From positions 62,001-126,000 of the forward strand of contig NZ_QJJS01000001.1 in the NCBI RefSeq assembly GCF_003201595.1: a stretch of 64,000 bases of DNA, given 5' to 3'. The DNA comes from Sphaerotilus hippei (GTDB taxonomy: Bacteria > Pseudomonadota > Gammaproteobacteria > Burkholderiales > Burkholderiaceae_C). The notes under the pieces are model-generated. The model did no database searches, had not been told where the DNA came from, and saw nothing but the letters and a program-made list of their open reading frames with translations. Every line of letters begins with the position of its first letter. Position 1 is the first letter of the stretch. Shown here one piece after another: positions 50,490-59,308 of this stretch. Both the position numbers and the translations under genes were made by a program.

Positions 50490-51409
50490 GTCGTCACCGG
50501 CGCGGCCGGGCGGGGCGCGAGGAAGTGCTCCCGGGCCGCCTCGGTGATCGCCGCGACGCAGGGGTGGGTGATGCGCCGCTCGACGGAGATGGCGAAGAAC
50601 TCCTCCACCAGCACCCTCGACTGGCCGAGGATCTCGACGCCGTACTGCTCGCAGGTCTCGGCCTCGAGCACGGTGGGTGACATGAAGATCCCCCGGCCCT
50701 CGGCGCCGAAGGCCTTCAGCAGCGCCGCATCGTCGAACTCGCCGACCAGCCGCGGGCGCAGCCGGTGTTCGGCCAGCCAGATGTCGAGCCGCTGCCGCAT
50801 CGCCGAGGTGGCGCCCTGCACCAGCATCGGCGCGCCCTCCAGGCAGGCCGGAAACTCGCCCTGCAGCGCATCCCGCAGGGCCGGCGTGGCGAAGAAGCTC
50901 ATCGCCGTCGTGCCCAGCGCGTGGCTGAAGGCCTTGACGCTGAGGTTCTTGCCCATGGCCTCGTCGGCGATGACCAGGTCGAGCCGGTGCACCGCCAGCT
51001 GGGCCAGCAGGTCCTGCAGCTTGCCTTCATGGCAGATCAGGCGCACCGGATCCGGTCCGTCCAGCGCCGGCTCCAGCAGCCGGTAGGCGATGGACTTGGG
51101 CACCTGGTCGGCGATGCCGACCCGGAAGTCGAGCACCGTCTCGCGGTGGCGCACCTTGCCGATCGCGGTCTCCAGCTCGGTGCCCAGCGCGAAGATCTGG
51201 TCGGCATAACCGAGCGCCACCCGGCCGTCGTCGGTCAGCTCGAGCCGGCGCCCGCTCTTGCGGAACAGCGCACAGTCCAGGCTCTCCTCCAGCAGCTTGA
51301 TCTGGGTCGACAGCGTCTGGGGCGTGGTATGCAGCTGCTCGCCCGCGCGCATGACCCCGCCGGCCTTGGCCGTGGCCCAGAAATAATAGAGGTGCTTGAA
51401 GTTGATCAC
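50486..51409 (-). CDS. nhaR: NhaR-type LysR-family transcriptional regulator
   Basis: A 307-residue protein beginning MINFKHLYYFWATAKAGGVMRAGEQLHTTPQTLSTQIKLLEESL, near-identical in layout to E. coli NhaR. NhaR responds to Na+ and regulates nhaA and pga genes. Here it is the upstream gene of a DinG-family nuclease-helicase with a 4-nt overlap and is divergent from terC across 74 bp. Which of these it controls is unknown. No NhaA antiporter gene is in the window. Confidence 0.9.
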   Translation of the reverse strand: MINFKHLYYFWATAKAGGVMRAGEQLHTTPQTLSTQIKLLEESLDCALFRKSGRRLELTDDGRVALGYADQIFALGTELETAIGKVRHRETVLDFRVGIADQVPKSIAYRLLEPALDGPDPVRLICHEGKLQDLLAQLAVHRLDLVIADEAMGKNLSVKAFSHALGTTAMSFFATPALRDALQGEFPACLEGAPMLVQGATSAMRQRLDIWLAEHRLRPRLVGEFDDAALLKAFGAEGRGIFMSPTVLEAETCEQYGVEILGQSRVLVEEFFAISVERRITHPCVAAITEAAREHFLAPRPAAPVTT

Positions 51410-51440
51410 TTCTGTTTTTCAGATCTGATGATTCTTGATA

Positions 51441-51456
51441 TTCGACTTTACGCGAA
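51441..51456. promoter_or_regulatory. Candidate NhaR/LysR operator between nhaR and terC
   Basis: TTCG-N8-CGAA is an inverted repeat of LTTR style. A TCAGATCTGA palindrome lies beside it at 51419-51428. Both lie in the short divergent gap. Confidence 0.33.
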
Positions 51457-51483
51457 GTGTTGGAGCCGCTAGATTTCGTCACC

Positions 51484-52245
51484 ATGGAACTCCTGCTCGA
51501 CCCCAACCTCTGGATCGCATTCGCGATGCTGACCGCCCTGGAAATCGTCCTGGGCATCGACAACATCATCTTCATCTCCATCCTGGTCGGGCGATTGCCA
51601 CCCGAACAGCGTGACCTGGCCCGCCGCCTCGGCCTGGGCTTCGCGATGGTCTCGCGGCTGCTGCTGCTGTTCTCGCTGAGCTGGGTGATGGGCCTGACCG
51701 CCGACCTGTTCACCGTGATGGGCACGGGCATCAGCGGACGTGACCTGGTGCTGCTGTTCGGCGGCCTGTTCCTGCTCTACAAGGCGTCCCACGAGATCTT
51801 CGTCGAGGTCGAGGCCCGTGAGCAGCAGGGCCCCGATGCGGGCGAGACCCCCGCAGCCAAGAGTGCCGCCGGCAAGAAGGCGCTGCTGGGCATCGTCGGC
51901 CAGATCGCGGTCATCGACATCGTGTTCTCGCTCGACTCGGTGATCACCGCCGTGGGCATGGTCGACCAGATCGGCGTCATGGTGGCGGCCGTGGTGACCT
52001 CGGTGGGCGTGATGCTGTTCGCTGCCAAGCCGATCGGTGACTTCGTCGACGCGCACCCGTCCGTCAAGGTGCTGGCCCTGGCCTTCCTGGTGATGGTGGG
52101 CATGGCGCTGACTGGCGAAGCCTTCGACATGCACATCCCCAAGGGCTACATCTACGGTGCCATGGCCTTCTCCCTGGCGGTCGAGGCGCTCAACATCCGT
52201 GCCCGCACCAAGCGCCTGCGCCTGGCCCAGGCCGACGCGTCCTGA
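51484..52245 (+). CDS. TerC-family membrane protein
   Basis: A 253-residue protein from ATG 51484; ATG 51457 (nine codons earlier) is an alternative. It has about seven transmembrane helices with the TerC duplicated motifs LTALEIVLGIDNIIFISIL and AVIDIVFSLDSVITAVGM, where the Asp residues are conserved and thought to be metal-related. TerC-like proteins are implicated in Mn2+ export and tellurite resistance. No manganese riboswitch is present upstream. It lies divergent from nhaR. Confidence 0.9.
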   Translation: MELLLDPNLWIAFAMLTALEIVLGIDNIIFISILVGRLPPEQRDLARRLGLGFAMVSRLLLLFSLSWVMGLTADLFTVMGTGISGRDLVLLFGGLFLLYKASHEIFVEVEAREQQGPDAGETPAAKSAAGKKALLGIVGQIAVIDIVFSLDSVITAVGMVDQIGVMVAAVVTSVGVMLFAAKPIGDFVDAHPSVKVLALAFLVMVGMALTGEAFDMHIPKGYIYGAMAFSLAVEALNIRARTKRLRLAQADAS

Positions 52246-52276
52246 TCCTCGTCGTTCCAACCTTCAAGGAAACATC

Positions 52277-52966
52277 ATGAACAATGTCCAGTCCTTCCAC
52301 TTCGGCCATGCCGAGGTATCGGTTGCCGAGCGCAACCGGACGCTGCGCAACACCTACTGGCTGCTGGCGCTGTCGATGGTGCCCACGGTGCTCGGCGCCT
52401 GGATCGGCGTGGCCACGGGCATCACCCGCGCCATGTCGCCGATGATGGGCATGATCATCTTCATGGCCGGCGCCTTCGGCTTCATGTTCGCCATCGAGAA
52501 GACCAAGAACTCCGCCGCCGGCGTGCCGGTGCTGCTGGGCTTCACCTTCTTCATGGGCCTGATGCTGGCGCGCCTAGTCGGCACCGTGCTGGGCCTGGCC
52601 AACGGCACCAGCCTGGTGATGACCGCCTTCGCCGGCACCGGCGCGATCTTCCTGGGCATGGCCTCGCTGTCCTCGGTGATCAAGCGTGACCTCAGTGCCA
52701 TGGGCAAGTGGCTGTTCATCGGCGCGATCATGATGATGGTGGCCGGCATCGCCAACATCTTCCTGCAGTCGAGCGCGCTGATGATCACGCTGACGGTGCT
52801 GTCCATCGGCATCTTCTCGGCCTTCATCCTGCACGACCTCAAGCGTGTCCAGGACGGCGAGGAAACCAACTACATCACCGCCACGCTGGGTGTCTACCTG
52901 AGCATCTACAACGTGTTCCAGTCCCTGCTGATGCTGCTGGGCATCTTCGGCGGCAAGGACGAGTGA
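52277..52966 (+). CDS. Bax inhibitor-1/YccA family membrane protein
   Basis: A 229-residue protein from ATG 52277, with AAGGA before it. It has seven predicted transmembrane helices in the BI-1/YccA pattern (LRNTYWLLALSMVPTVLGAWIGVA; carboxy-terminal SIYNVFQSLLMLLGIFGGKDE). Bacterial members modulate FtsH or act as pH-sensitive calcium leak channels. It starts 31 bp after terC. The carboxy-terminal stop forms one half of an inverted repeat with the convergent zwf stop. Confidence 0.92.
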   Translation: MNNVQSFHFGHAEVSVAERNRTLRNTYWLLALSMVPTVLGAWIGVATGITRAMSPMMGMIIFMAGAFGFMFAIEKTKNSAAGVPVLLGFTFFMGLMLARLVGTVLGLANGTSLVMTAFAGTGAIFLGMASLSSVIKRDLSAMGKWLFIGAIMMMVAGIANIFLQSSALMITLTVLSIGIFSAFILHDLKRVQDGEETNYITATLGVYLSIYNVFQSLLMLLGIFGGKDE

Positions 52967-52987
52967 GGCCGGGGCGGCAGGGCCTCA
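52964..52987. terminator. Bidirectional stem-loop joining two convergent stop codons
   Basis: TGAGGCC (52964-52970) and GGCCTCA (52981-52987) form a 7-bp stem with a 10-nt loop. Each arm contains the stop codon of one convergent gene (BI-1 and zwf). It lacks U-tracts, so it is a modest terminator candidate. Confidence 0.4.
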
Positions 52988-54448
52988 GCCGCCATGGCGG
53001 TTGGGGTCCCGCCAGGCCCGCTCGAAAGGCAGCCGCCAGGCGTGCGGCGCGATGAGCTGGTGGATGGACTTCGGTCCCCACGAGCCCGGCGCATAGAGCC
53101 GCACCGGCGGCGGCGCCTCCAGCAGATGGGTCGACACCTCCCACAGGCGCTCGATGCCCTCGGCGGTGGTGAACAGCGTGCGGTCTCCCCGCATCGCGTC
53201 GAGGATCAGGCGCTCGTAGGCCTCGAGCACATCGCCGATCAGGCCCGTGTCGTGCATCGCGAACTGCAGGCTCAGCTTGTCCAGTCGCATGCCCGGCCCG
53301 GGCCGCTTGCCATAGAAGGACAGCGACATCTTCGAGGCGTCCGCCAGATCGAAGGTCAGGTGGTCCGGGCCCTGCGCCCCGACGCCCGAGCCGGCCGGGA
53401 ACATGCTCTTGGGCGGTTCCCGGAAGGCGATCGAGATGATGCGCTGCCCCTCGGCCAGGCGCTTGCCGGTGCGCAGGAAAAACGGCACGCCGGCCCAGCG
53501 CCAGTTGTCGATGAAACACTTCAGCGCGATGAAGGTCTCGGTCTCCGATTCGGGATCGACCCCCTCCTCGTCGCGGTAGCCGGTGTACTGCCCGCGCACC
53601 ACGTCGTGCGGCTGGATCGGCAGCATGCTGCGGAAGACCTTGTTCTTCTCCTCGCTGATGGGAGCGGGCTCCAGCGCGGTGGGCGGCTCCATCGCCATGA
53701 AGGCGAGGATCTGGAACAGGTGGGTCACCACCATGTCGCGGTAGGCGCCGGTCTGCTCGTAGAAGCCGCTGCGCTTGCCCAGGCCCAGGGTCTCGGGCAC
53801 GTCGATCTGCACGTGGTCGATGAAGTTGCGGTTCCAGATCGGCTCGAATAGGCCGTTGGCGAAGCGGAAGGCGAGGATGTTCTGCGCCGGCTCCTTGCCC
53901 AGGAAGTGGTCGATGCGGAAGATCTGCTCCTCGGCGAAGACCTCGTGCAGCCGGGCGTTGAGCGTCACCGCGCTGGCCTTGTCGGTGCCGAAGGGCTTTT
54001 CCATGACGATGCGCGAGCGCTCCACCAGGCCGGCCTCGCCCAGCAGGCGCACCGCCGACAGCGCGGCGCTGGGCGGCACGCTGAGGTAGTGCAGCCGGCG
54101 GCTCTCGCCGCCCAGCGACATCTCGGCCCGGTCGACCGCGGCCCGCAGCGCACCGGCACCGGCGGCCAGCGGCACGTAGTCCAGGCTGCGCGCGAACGCC
54201 TCCCAGTCCGGCTCGGTCAGCGTGCGGCTGGAGAACTCCTCGAGCGCGCCGCGCGCGGCCTGCCGGAAGCCCTCGACGTCCATCTCGTCGAGCGAGACGC
54301 CGATGATGCGGCAGCCCGGGATGAACCCGGCGCTCGACAGGTGGTAGAGCCCGGGCAGCAGCTTGCGCCGGGCCAGGTCGCCCGTCGCACCGAACAGCAC
54401 CACCACCTGCGGGTAGCGCGGGCCCACGCCCGGGGAAATCTTGGCCAC
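52985..54448 (-). CDS. zwf: Glucose-6-phosphate 1-dehydrogenase
   Basis: A 487-residue protein with GTG start 54448 supported by GAGGAG 8 nt before it; no better ATG exists. It oxidises glucose-6-phosphate with NADP+ in the oxidative pentose-phosphate/Entner-Doudoroff route. The dinucleotide-binding motif [10 protein letters not shown] is at about residues 20-29, and the active-site peptide RIDHFLGKE is about residue 195. A typical carboxy-terminal domain (SVPP, then [33 protein letters not shown]) is present. It is 96 bp downstream of a hypothetical gene. Confidence 0.96.
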   Translation of the reverse strand: MAKISPGVGPRYPQVVVLFGATGDLARRKLLPGLYHLSSAGFIPGCRIIGVSLDEMDVEGFRQAARGALEEFSSRTLTEPDWEAFARSLDYVPLAAGAGALRAAVDRAEMSLGGESRRLHYLSVPPSAALSAVRLLGEAGLVERSRIVMEKPFGTDKASAVTLNARLHEVFAEEQIFRIDHFLGKEPAQNILAFRFANGLFEPIWNRNFIDHVQIDVPETLGLGKRSGFYEQTGAYRDMVVTHLFQILAFMAMEPPTALEPAPISEEKNKVFRSMLPIQPHDVVRGQYTGYRDEEGVDPESETETFIALKCFIDNWRWAGVPFFLRTGKRLAEGQRIISIAFREPPKSMFPAGSGVGAQGPDHLTFDLADASKMSLSFYGKRPGPGMRLDKLSLQFAMHDTGLIGDVLEAYERLILDAMRGDRTLFTTAEGIERLWEVSTHLLEAPPPVRLYAPGSWGPKSIHQLIAPHAWRLPFERAWRDPNRHGG

Positions 54449-54544
54449 TGTGTGCTCCTCGTCATCGGGATGAACGGCGCCCGCCCCGGGCGCATCGGAA
54501 CACCCGGTCAGCAAGTCCTGGGCCTGAAGGTCCCGCACGGCGGG

Positions 54545-54835
54545 TCAGATCGGCAGCGTGTAGACCTCGGCGGCGGCCCGCTCTTCGGCGCTGTGGCCTT
54601 CGAGCGCATGGTCCCATTCCGGTGCCGTGGCACCCCGGATGGGCACCAGGCCCTGGGTCAGGCGACTGGCTTCCTCGGCCCCGGCATCGAACTCGGCGGC
54701 GACCGTCCGGTTCTCGAGGAACAGGCGCACGACCGTCGAGCCACCCGAGTCGATGAGCACGACGTAGCGCGCCGGGGGCCGGTGCGGGGTGCTGCTGTGC
54801 TTGCGGGGCAGTTCGCTGCCAAAACCGTGGTCCAT
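54545..54835 (-). CDS. Conserved hypothetical protein (96 aa)
   Basis: A 96-residue protein with a strong AGGAGGTG ribosome site before ATG 54835. The central block ARYVVLIDSGGSTVVRLFLENRTVAAEFDAGAEEA looks like a small beta-strand-rich fold, and the carboxy-terminal part is acidic (EWDHALEGHSAEERAAAEVYTLPI). No family is recognised. It lies between zwf and a CBS-domain gene on the same strand, 37 bp after the latter. Cytoplasmic by sequence. Confidence 0.68.
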   Translation of the reverse strand: MDHGFGSELPRKHSSTPHRPPARYVVLIDSGGSTVVRLFLENRTVAAEFDAGAEEASRLTQGLVPIRGATAPEWDHALEGHSAEERAAAEVYTLPI

Positions 54836-54872
54836 GGTCGCACCTCCTGGTCGTGTCGTCGTGCCGTGCCGT

Positions 54873-55313
54873 TCAGCTCCGTTCCCCGGAGATGTAGTGC
54901 TCGAGCTGCTCGATGATGAACCGCTGCTCGGAGATGATGCCCTTGACCAGGTCGCCGATGGAGATCAGCCCCAGCAGCTGGCCGTCGGCCATGACGGGCA
55001 GGTGGCGCAGCCGGTTGCGGTTCATCAGGACCATGCAGTCCTCGGTGGTGTGCTCCGGGCCCACGTACATCACGGCCGAGGTCATGATCTCGTTCACCCG
55101 GGTCTCCTTGGACGAGCGCGACAGCAGCACGACCTTGCGGGCGTAGTCCCGCTCGGTGACGATGCCGACGACGTCGGGGCCCTGCGTCACGAGCAGCGCT
55201 CCGACGTTCTTTTCCGCCATCAGCTTGACCGCCTCGAACACCGACGCCGCGGGGCCGATGCAGTGCACGGTCTGATGGGGCTTGGACTTGAGCAACTCGG
55301 CAGCGGTCTTCAC
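54873..55313 (-). CDS. CBS-domain protein
   Basis: A 146-residue protein with two CBS repeats: about residues 18-70 (VFEAVKLMAEKNVGALLVTQGPDVVGIVTERDYARKV) and 82-135 (HTTEDCMVLMNRNRLRHLPVMADGQLLGLISIGDLV). Tandem CBS pairs bind adenine nucleotides and act as energy or stress sensors; the partner is unknown. It is followed by the 96-aa gene and zwf on the same strand. Confidence 0.92.
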   Translation of the reverse strand: MKTAAELLKSKPHQTVHCIGPAASVFEAVKLMAEKNVGALLVTQGPDVVGIVTERDYARKVVLLSRSSKETRVNEIMTSAVMYVGPEHTTEDCMVLMNRNRLRHLPVMADGQLLGLISIGDLVKGIISEQRFIIEQLEHYISGERS

Positions 55314-55416
55314 GGCACTCTCCTCGGTGATCAGGATCGCTCTAGTTAAGCATCTCTCGGGGGTGTTGTCGATGCGGATGTCTGCCGGTTGAATTCACCC
55401 CGGACTGCCCGGCGTT

Positions 55417-56304
55417 TCACGGCGCGGCGCCGAACACCCCGCCGTCCTGCTGCCACTGCTCCAGCACGGTGCCGCAGGGCTCGCCGGCGGCGTCGAAGCT
55501 GCGCTCCTCGAAATGCACCCGGCCGTCGCGCGCCATGATCAGCACGGTGCTCGAGCGGGTGCCGTGTTCCGCGCCGACGACGAACGGGGCCGAGCGGCGC
55601 TCCTCCTCCGCCGCGTCGAGGCCGGTGTCGGGCAGGCCCGCGCGGGTGGTGCCGCGGTCGGCCAGCATCAGGAAACCGGCCGCGGCGATGTCCTGCGGGC
55701 TGAGTTCGTCCTGCGGCACGGGCAGCTGCAGGCCGCGGCGGGCGAGCACGTCGCCGATGCGCGGGTAGCCGTCGACCAGCGTGACGAAGCCGCCGGTGCC
55801 CTTGACGTAGGCGCCGAACACGGTGTCCAGGCGCTCGGCGTTCGGCCAGCGCTGGTCGATCAGGCCGTTGCCCAGCACGTGGATGCCCTCGGTCAGCGGC
55901 AGCGAGACCCGCGCGCGGGTCGCCGCGTAATGCGCCTGGCGCGGGTTGCCCACGATCAGGTTGAACGGCGCGTACGGACCCTTGTCGCGGGCATAGCGCC
56001 GGGCGTGCACGACCGGCTCTTCGCCGGAGCCGAAGAACTCGACGGGCAGCCGGCCCCGGCTGGGCGTGCCGGGCTCGACCGGCGTGGTGTCCCGCAAGGG
56101 CGTGACCATCGCGAAGCGGCCGTCGTGGCGGTTCACGCCCAGCCAGGTGCCGCCACCCGCCAGGTCCCGCCCGGCGAGCAGGCCGTCGTGCCCGGGCCAC
56201 CAGGCCGCCGGTGCGGTCGGGCGGTCGTGGCGCTCATCGCGGTTGCACAGCACGATCAGCGGGAAGTCGGGGTGGGCGCGCCAGGCGATGCTGATGAGGC
56301 TCAT
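55417..56304 (-). CDS. NRDE/TANGO2-family protein
   Basis: A 295-residue protein from ATG 56304. The amino terminus MSLISIAWRAHPDFPLIVLCNRDERHDRPT contains the N-R-D-E motif that names the family. Further conserved blocks are GGGTWLGVNRHDGRFAMVTPLRD and SSTVLIM. Members act as Ntn-like, possibly haem- or lipid-related proteins in eukaryotes (TANGO2), but the bacterial function is unclear. A methyltransferase gene lies 41 bp upstream on the same strand. Confidence 0.9.
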   Translation of the reverse strand: MSLISIAWRAHPDFPLIVLCNRDERHDRPTAPAAWWPGHDGLLAGRDLAGGGTWLGVNRHDGRFAMVTPLRDTTPVEPGTPSRGRLPVEFFGSGEEPVVHARRYARDKGPYAPFNLIVGNPRQAHYAATRARVSLPLTEGIHVLGNGLIDQRWPNAERLDTVFGAYVKGTGGFVTLVDGYPRIGDVLARRGLQLPVPQDELSPQDIAAAGFLMLADRGTTRAGLPDTGLDAAEEERRSAPFVVGAEHGTRSSTVLIMARDGRVHFEERSFDAAGEPCGTVLEQWQQDGGVFGAAP

Positions 56305-56345
56305 GGGGTGATCTCGCTCGAGGTGGAAGGGGGTGGCGCGCCGGT

Positions 56346-57185
56346 TCAGCAGGGTGCGGGCAGGGCCCGGGTGGCCACGGCCAGCAGGCGCACGCCGGTG
56401 TGGCGGATGCCTTCGTCCGTGCGCACGCGCACCAGCTCGGCCGCCACCTCGGAGCGGGCCCGGGCACGCAGGTTGAACGGGGTCTCGGGCAGCTGCCGCA
56501 GGAAGCGGCCCCAGCGACCGGCCTGGACAAATTCGATCGCGGCGTTGACGGAGGGGTGCACGGTCACGTCGGCCTGCGCCTCGATCCGCACCCGCTCGAA
56601 CCCGGCCTCGTGCAGCAGCGCCTCGAGGCCGGTGGCGTTGACTGCCTGCCCGAGGTCCTCGGCGGCCGGTGGATGGCGGTCGTAGGGCTTGCGGGCCAGC
56701 ACCGCGGCCGTCGCGGTGTCCACCGGGTGGGGATGGTCCCGGCATGGCGTCACCAGGCCGAGTCGCCCGCCCGGTCGCAGCACGCGGTGCAGCTCGTGCA
56801 GGACCTGCGCCGGCTCGGGCCAGGTGTGCAGCAGGTCGTTGGCGACGACGGCGTCGAAGCAGCCGGCCGGAAAACGCCCCAGCGTCGTGGCCGAGCCCAC
56901 CTGCACCCGCACATGGGGCCGGGCCCGCTGGTGCGCGATGGTCACGTGATACGGCGACGGATCCAGGCCCAGCACCTCGCCACCCGGGCCCACCACCTCG
57001 GCCAGGTGCTCGCTCAGCAGGCCGGTGCCGCAGCCCAGCTCCAGCACGCCGCCGCCCTGCAGCGGCCCGAGCGCGGCCACCAGGGCCCGACCGGCCTTCA
57101 GGTGGCGGTCGGTGACGATGCGCGCGAAATGCTCCGCCAGGTCAGGCGGGGGCTGGGTGGCGGGACCGGGTTCCGGAGGGCTCAT
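56346..57185 (-). CDS. Class I SAM-dependent methyltransferase
   Basis: A 279-residue protein with a Methyltransf_11/UbiE-like core: GVLELGCGTGLLSEHLAEVVGPGGEVLGLDPSP (about residues 45-77), then FDAVVANDLLHTWPEPAQVLHELHRVLRPGGRLGLVTP. The substrate is unknown. A hydrophobic membrane segment is not seen. It lies between the NRDE gene and a chromate transporter gene with no evident operon beyond close spacing. Confidence 0.87.
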   Translation of the reverse strand: MSPPEPGPATQPPPDLAEHFARIVTDRHLKAGRALVAALGPLQGGGVLELGCGTGLLSEHLAEVVGPGGEVLGLDPSPYHVTIAHQRARPHVRVQVGSATTLGRFPAGCFDAVVANDLLHTWPEPAQVLHELHRVLRPGGRLGLVTPCRDHPHPVDTATAAVLARKPYDRHPPAAEDLGQAVNATGLEALLHEAGFERVRIEAQADVTVHPSVNAAIEFVQAGRWGRFLRQLPETPFNLRARARSEVAAELVRVRTDEGIRHTGVRLLAVATRALPAPC

Positions 57186-57240
57186 GGCCCATTGTTGGGC
57201 CGCAGGAGAGTCGTGGTGTCGTGGTCGGGATCCGGGCGGG

Positions 57241-57816
57241 TCAGATCCAGCCCAGCGCCCCCATCAGCGCGCCGGCTCCCAGCAGCCACAGCAGGTGCAC
57301 CCGCGTGCGCCAGACCAGCCCGGCCGACACGGCGGTCACCAGCCACACCGGCAGGTGTTCGAGCGGCGCGCCCAGGCCCAGGTCCAGCACCGTGGCGGTG
57401 GCCAGCATCATGCCGATCACCACCGGTGCCATGCCCTGCTTGAAGGCCCGCACGCCGCGGTCCTCGTGGTGGCGCCGGGCCCAGCGGGTGGTCAGCAGCG
57501 TCAGCACCGAGCTGGGCAGCAGGATGGCCAGCAGGCTGAGCGCCAGGCCCAGCAGCGCGAGCGGCAGGCCGCCGGCGTTGAGGCCGACGTGCCAGCCGAC
57601 CAGTCCGATGAACAGCACGTTCGGCCCGGGGGCGGCCTGCGCCAGCGCGACCGACGCGCTGAACTGGCCATCGCTGAGCCACTGGTGGTCCACGACCAGG
57701 CGGCGCTGCAGGTCCGAGGCCACGGTGATCGCCCCGCCCACCGACAGCAGCGACAGCAGCGCGAAGTGGCCGGCGAAGACCAGCCAGTCGAATCCGTCCA
57801 GGTGCACCCCGTTCAT
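57241..57816 (-). CDS. Chromate transporter, second subunit (CHR domain)
   Basis: A 191-residue membrane protein with the CHR motif FLALAQAAPGPNVLF-like (SVALAQAAPGPNVLFIGLVGW) and an amino-terminal FALLSLLSVGG segment. Paired short CHR proteins form a chromate/sulfate antiporter dimer (ChrA-like). Its start overlaps the upstream CHR gene stop by 4 nt (ATGA), so the two are coupled. The chromate function is by homology; the pair may serve other anions. Confidence 0.9.
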   Translation of the reverse strand: MNGVHLDGFDWLVFAGHFALLSLLSVGGAITVASDLQRRLVVDHQWLSDGQFSASVALAQAAPGPNVLFIGLVGWHVGLNAGGLPLALLGLALSLLAILLPSSVLTLLTTRWARRHHEDRGVRAFKQGMAPVVIGMMLATATVLDLGLGAPLEHLPVWLVTAVSAGLVWRTRVHLLWLLGAGALMGALGWI

Positions 57817-58430
57817 GGCCGACCCCCGGCACCGGGGCGCACCGCCTCCAGGCGGGCGAGCCGCCAGGCCACCAGCAGGCAGGCCGGGCCGCCCAGGCCG
57901 AGCAGCACCCAGGGCAGCGGCAGCCGCAGCACCGCGATCGCGACGAACACCAGGGCGGCGATCAGCGCCGCGGCCGGTCGGCCCAGCACATGGCGGTGCA
58001 GCGCCGTCGACAGCTTCAGCGCGGTGGCGACGATCAGGCCGGCGGCCACCGCGCCCATGCCCCGCAGCGCCCCTTGCACCTGCGGCAGGTGCTGGTAGTG
58101 GGCGAAGCCCAGCACCAGCACCATCAGCAGCAGCAGCGGGAAGACCAGCAGCCCCAGCATCGCCGCCGCCGCGCCGCGCCAGCCGAAGTGGCGATCACCG
58201 AACATCAGCGCCAGGTTGACCACGTTGGGGCCGGGCAGCACCTGGGCGACGGACCAGTCCTCGACGAAGCCCTCGCGCGTCAGCCAGCCGCGGCGCTCGA
58301 CCAGCTCCCGCTGGATCACGGCCATCACGCCGCCGAAGCCCTGCATCGCGAGCAGGGAGAAGGCCAGGAAGAGCTCCCGGCAGGACCCGGGTCGCGGGCG
58401 GTCGGGCAAGGTCGGTGCGGAGGGACTCAT
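57813..58430 (-). CDS. Chromate transporter, first subunit (CHR domain)
   Basis: A 205-residue membrane protein with the CHR signature LFLAFSLLAMQGFGGVMAVIQRELVERRGWLTREGFVEDWSVAQVLPGPNVVNLALMFG. It forms a pair with the downstream gene (4-nt overlap). Five or six transmembrane helices. A 54-codon porin remnant lies 53 bp upstream, on the same strand. Confidence 0.92.
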   Translation of the reverse strand: MSPSAPTLPDRPRPGSCRELFLAFSLLAMQGFGGVMAVIQRELVERRGWLTREGFVEDWSVAQVLPGPNVVNLALMFGDRHFGWRGAAAAMLGLLVFPLLLLMVLVLGFAHYQHLPQVQGALRGMGAVAAGLIVATALKLSTALHRHVLGRPAAALIAALVFVAIAVLRLPLPWVLLGLGGPACLLVAWRLARLEAVRPGAGGRP

Positions 58431-58483
58431 GCGGAAATGGTAGCCGGGTCGTCCCCGGCGGCCCGGCGGCAGCGGGGCGTCCC

Positions 58484-58648
58484 TCAGAACAGGTGTCGCA
58501 GGCCCAGCTCCAGCCCGGTCGAGCGGCCACCGGCCTTCAGGCCGGCCGGCCCACCCGGCAGCAGCAGCTGCACCGCGTTGTTCGAGCGCACCCGCGTGTT
58601 CTGCGCGGTGCCGAAGGCACTGCGGATCGGGCCGGTCTGGCTGTCACC
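58484..58648 (-). pseudogene. Remnant of a Gram-negative porin gene (carboxy-terminal 54 codons)
   Basis: On the minus strand the sequence encodes ...TGPIRSAFGTAQNTRVRSNNAVQLLL... and ends with the beta-barrel terminal motif L-G-L-R-H-L-F before TGA at 58484-58486, as Burkholderiales porins do. The reading frame closes just upstream (TAG in frame 12-21 nt beyond 58648), and no signal peptide or rest of the barrel was found. It is therefore a truncated leftover. The remainder of the 329-bp gap (58431-58759) shows no other gene. Confidence 0.7.
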
Positions 58649-58759
58649 CGCCGCGCAGCAGCTCTACCCGCTCTTCCTGGAGATGAAGAAGGCCAGGCCC
58701 TCGCGGGCCCGCGGCGGCGCCTCGACGCGGGCCGCTGCGGGCTGAAGCCCGGCCGGGGC

Positions 58760-59164
58760 TCAGTGCCGGAGCGCCCCCGGCCGGTGGCCCGGCTCGTCGG
58801 GCGGCGCGGCGGTGGCGGCCCCCGGTCGGGCCAGCCCGTGCAGCACCTGTTGCGCGTCCAGCGAGCGGATCGGCACGGACAGGTCCCGCGGCAGCCGGCC
58901 CTGGGCGATCAGGCTCTCGTAGCGCAGCGCGCACACCCGCAGGAAGGAGCTGAAGTTGCCCACCGCGCCCCGTTCGGCCACCAGCTCGTCGTAGAGCCGC
59001 TCGATCAGCTGCACCACGCCCATGCCGTCACGCCGGGCGATCTCGTCGAGCACGTCCCAGTAGAGGTTTTCCAGCCGGATGCTGGTCACCACGCCGTGCA
59101 GCCGGACCGAGCGGGTGCGGCTGTCGTAGCTGGCGGGGTCGGCACTGATGAAGATCCTGCACAT
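58760..59164 (-). CDS. Ribbon-helix-helix domain protein (RHH_4-like)
   Basis: A 134-residue protein from ATG 59164. The core RSVRLHGVVTSIRLENLYWDVLDEIARRDGMGVVQLIERLYDELVAERGAVGNFSSFLRVCALRY matches the RHH_4 family (PF13467), a putative DNA-binding or partner-binding ribbon-helix-helix. The Ala/Pro-rich carboxy-terminal tail is unconserved. The function is unknown; such genes are often next to small accessory proteins. It is divergent from the TerB-like gene by 144 bp. Confidence 0.85.
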   Translation of the reverse strand: MCRIFISADPASYDSRTRSVRLHGVVTSIRLENLYWDVLDEIARRDGMGVVQLIERLYDELVAERGAVGNFSSFLRVCALRYESLIAQGRLPRDLSVPIRSLDAQQVLHGLARPGAATAAPPDEPGHRPGALRH

Positions 59165-59308
59165 CTGTTCACGCTCCTGGGATCCATCGGCCTGCCGGAG
59201 GGATTGAACTCTTTTCCACCAGACCCATCTGACATGGCCGGATCGCAGATCCGGTGGCAGTTTCTGCACTTTATTCCAACGCACCACCCCACTGACGGAG
59301 ATACACGA

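Noticed and set aside
48174-51086. Long plus-strand open frame of 970 codons antisense to the DinG-family and nhaR genes
   Set aside because: Low-complexity Arg/Gln/Val-rich translation with no domain, antisense to two well-supported genes.
57241-58430. Chromate pair and porin remnant as a mobile island
   Set aside because: No integrase, transposase, direct repeats or tRNA were found at the borders, and base composition looks like the surroundings.
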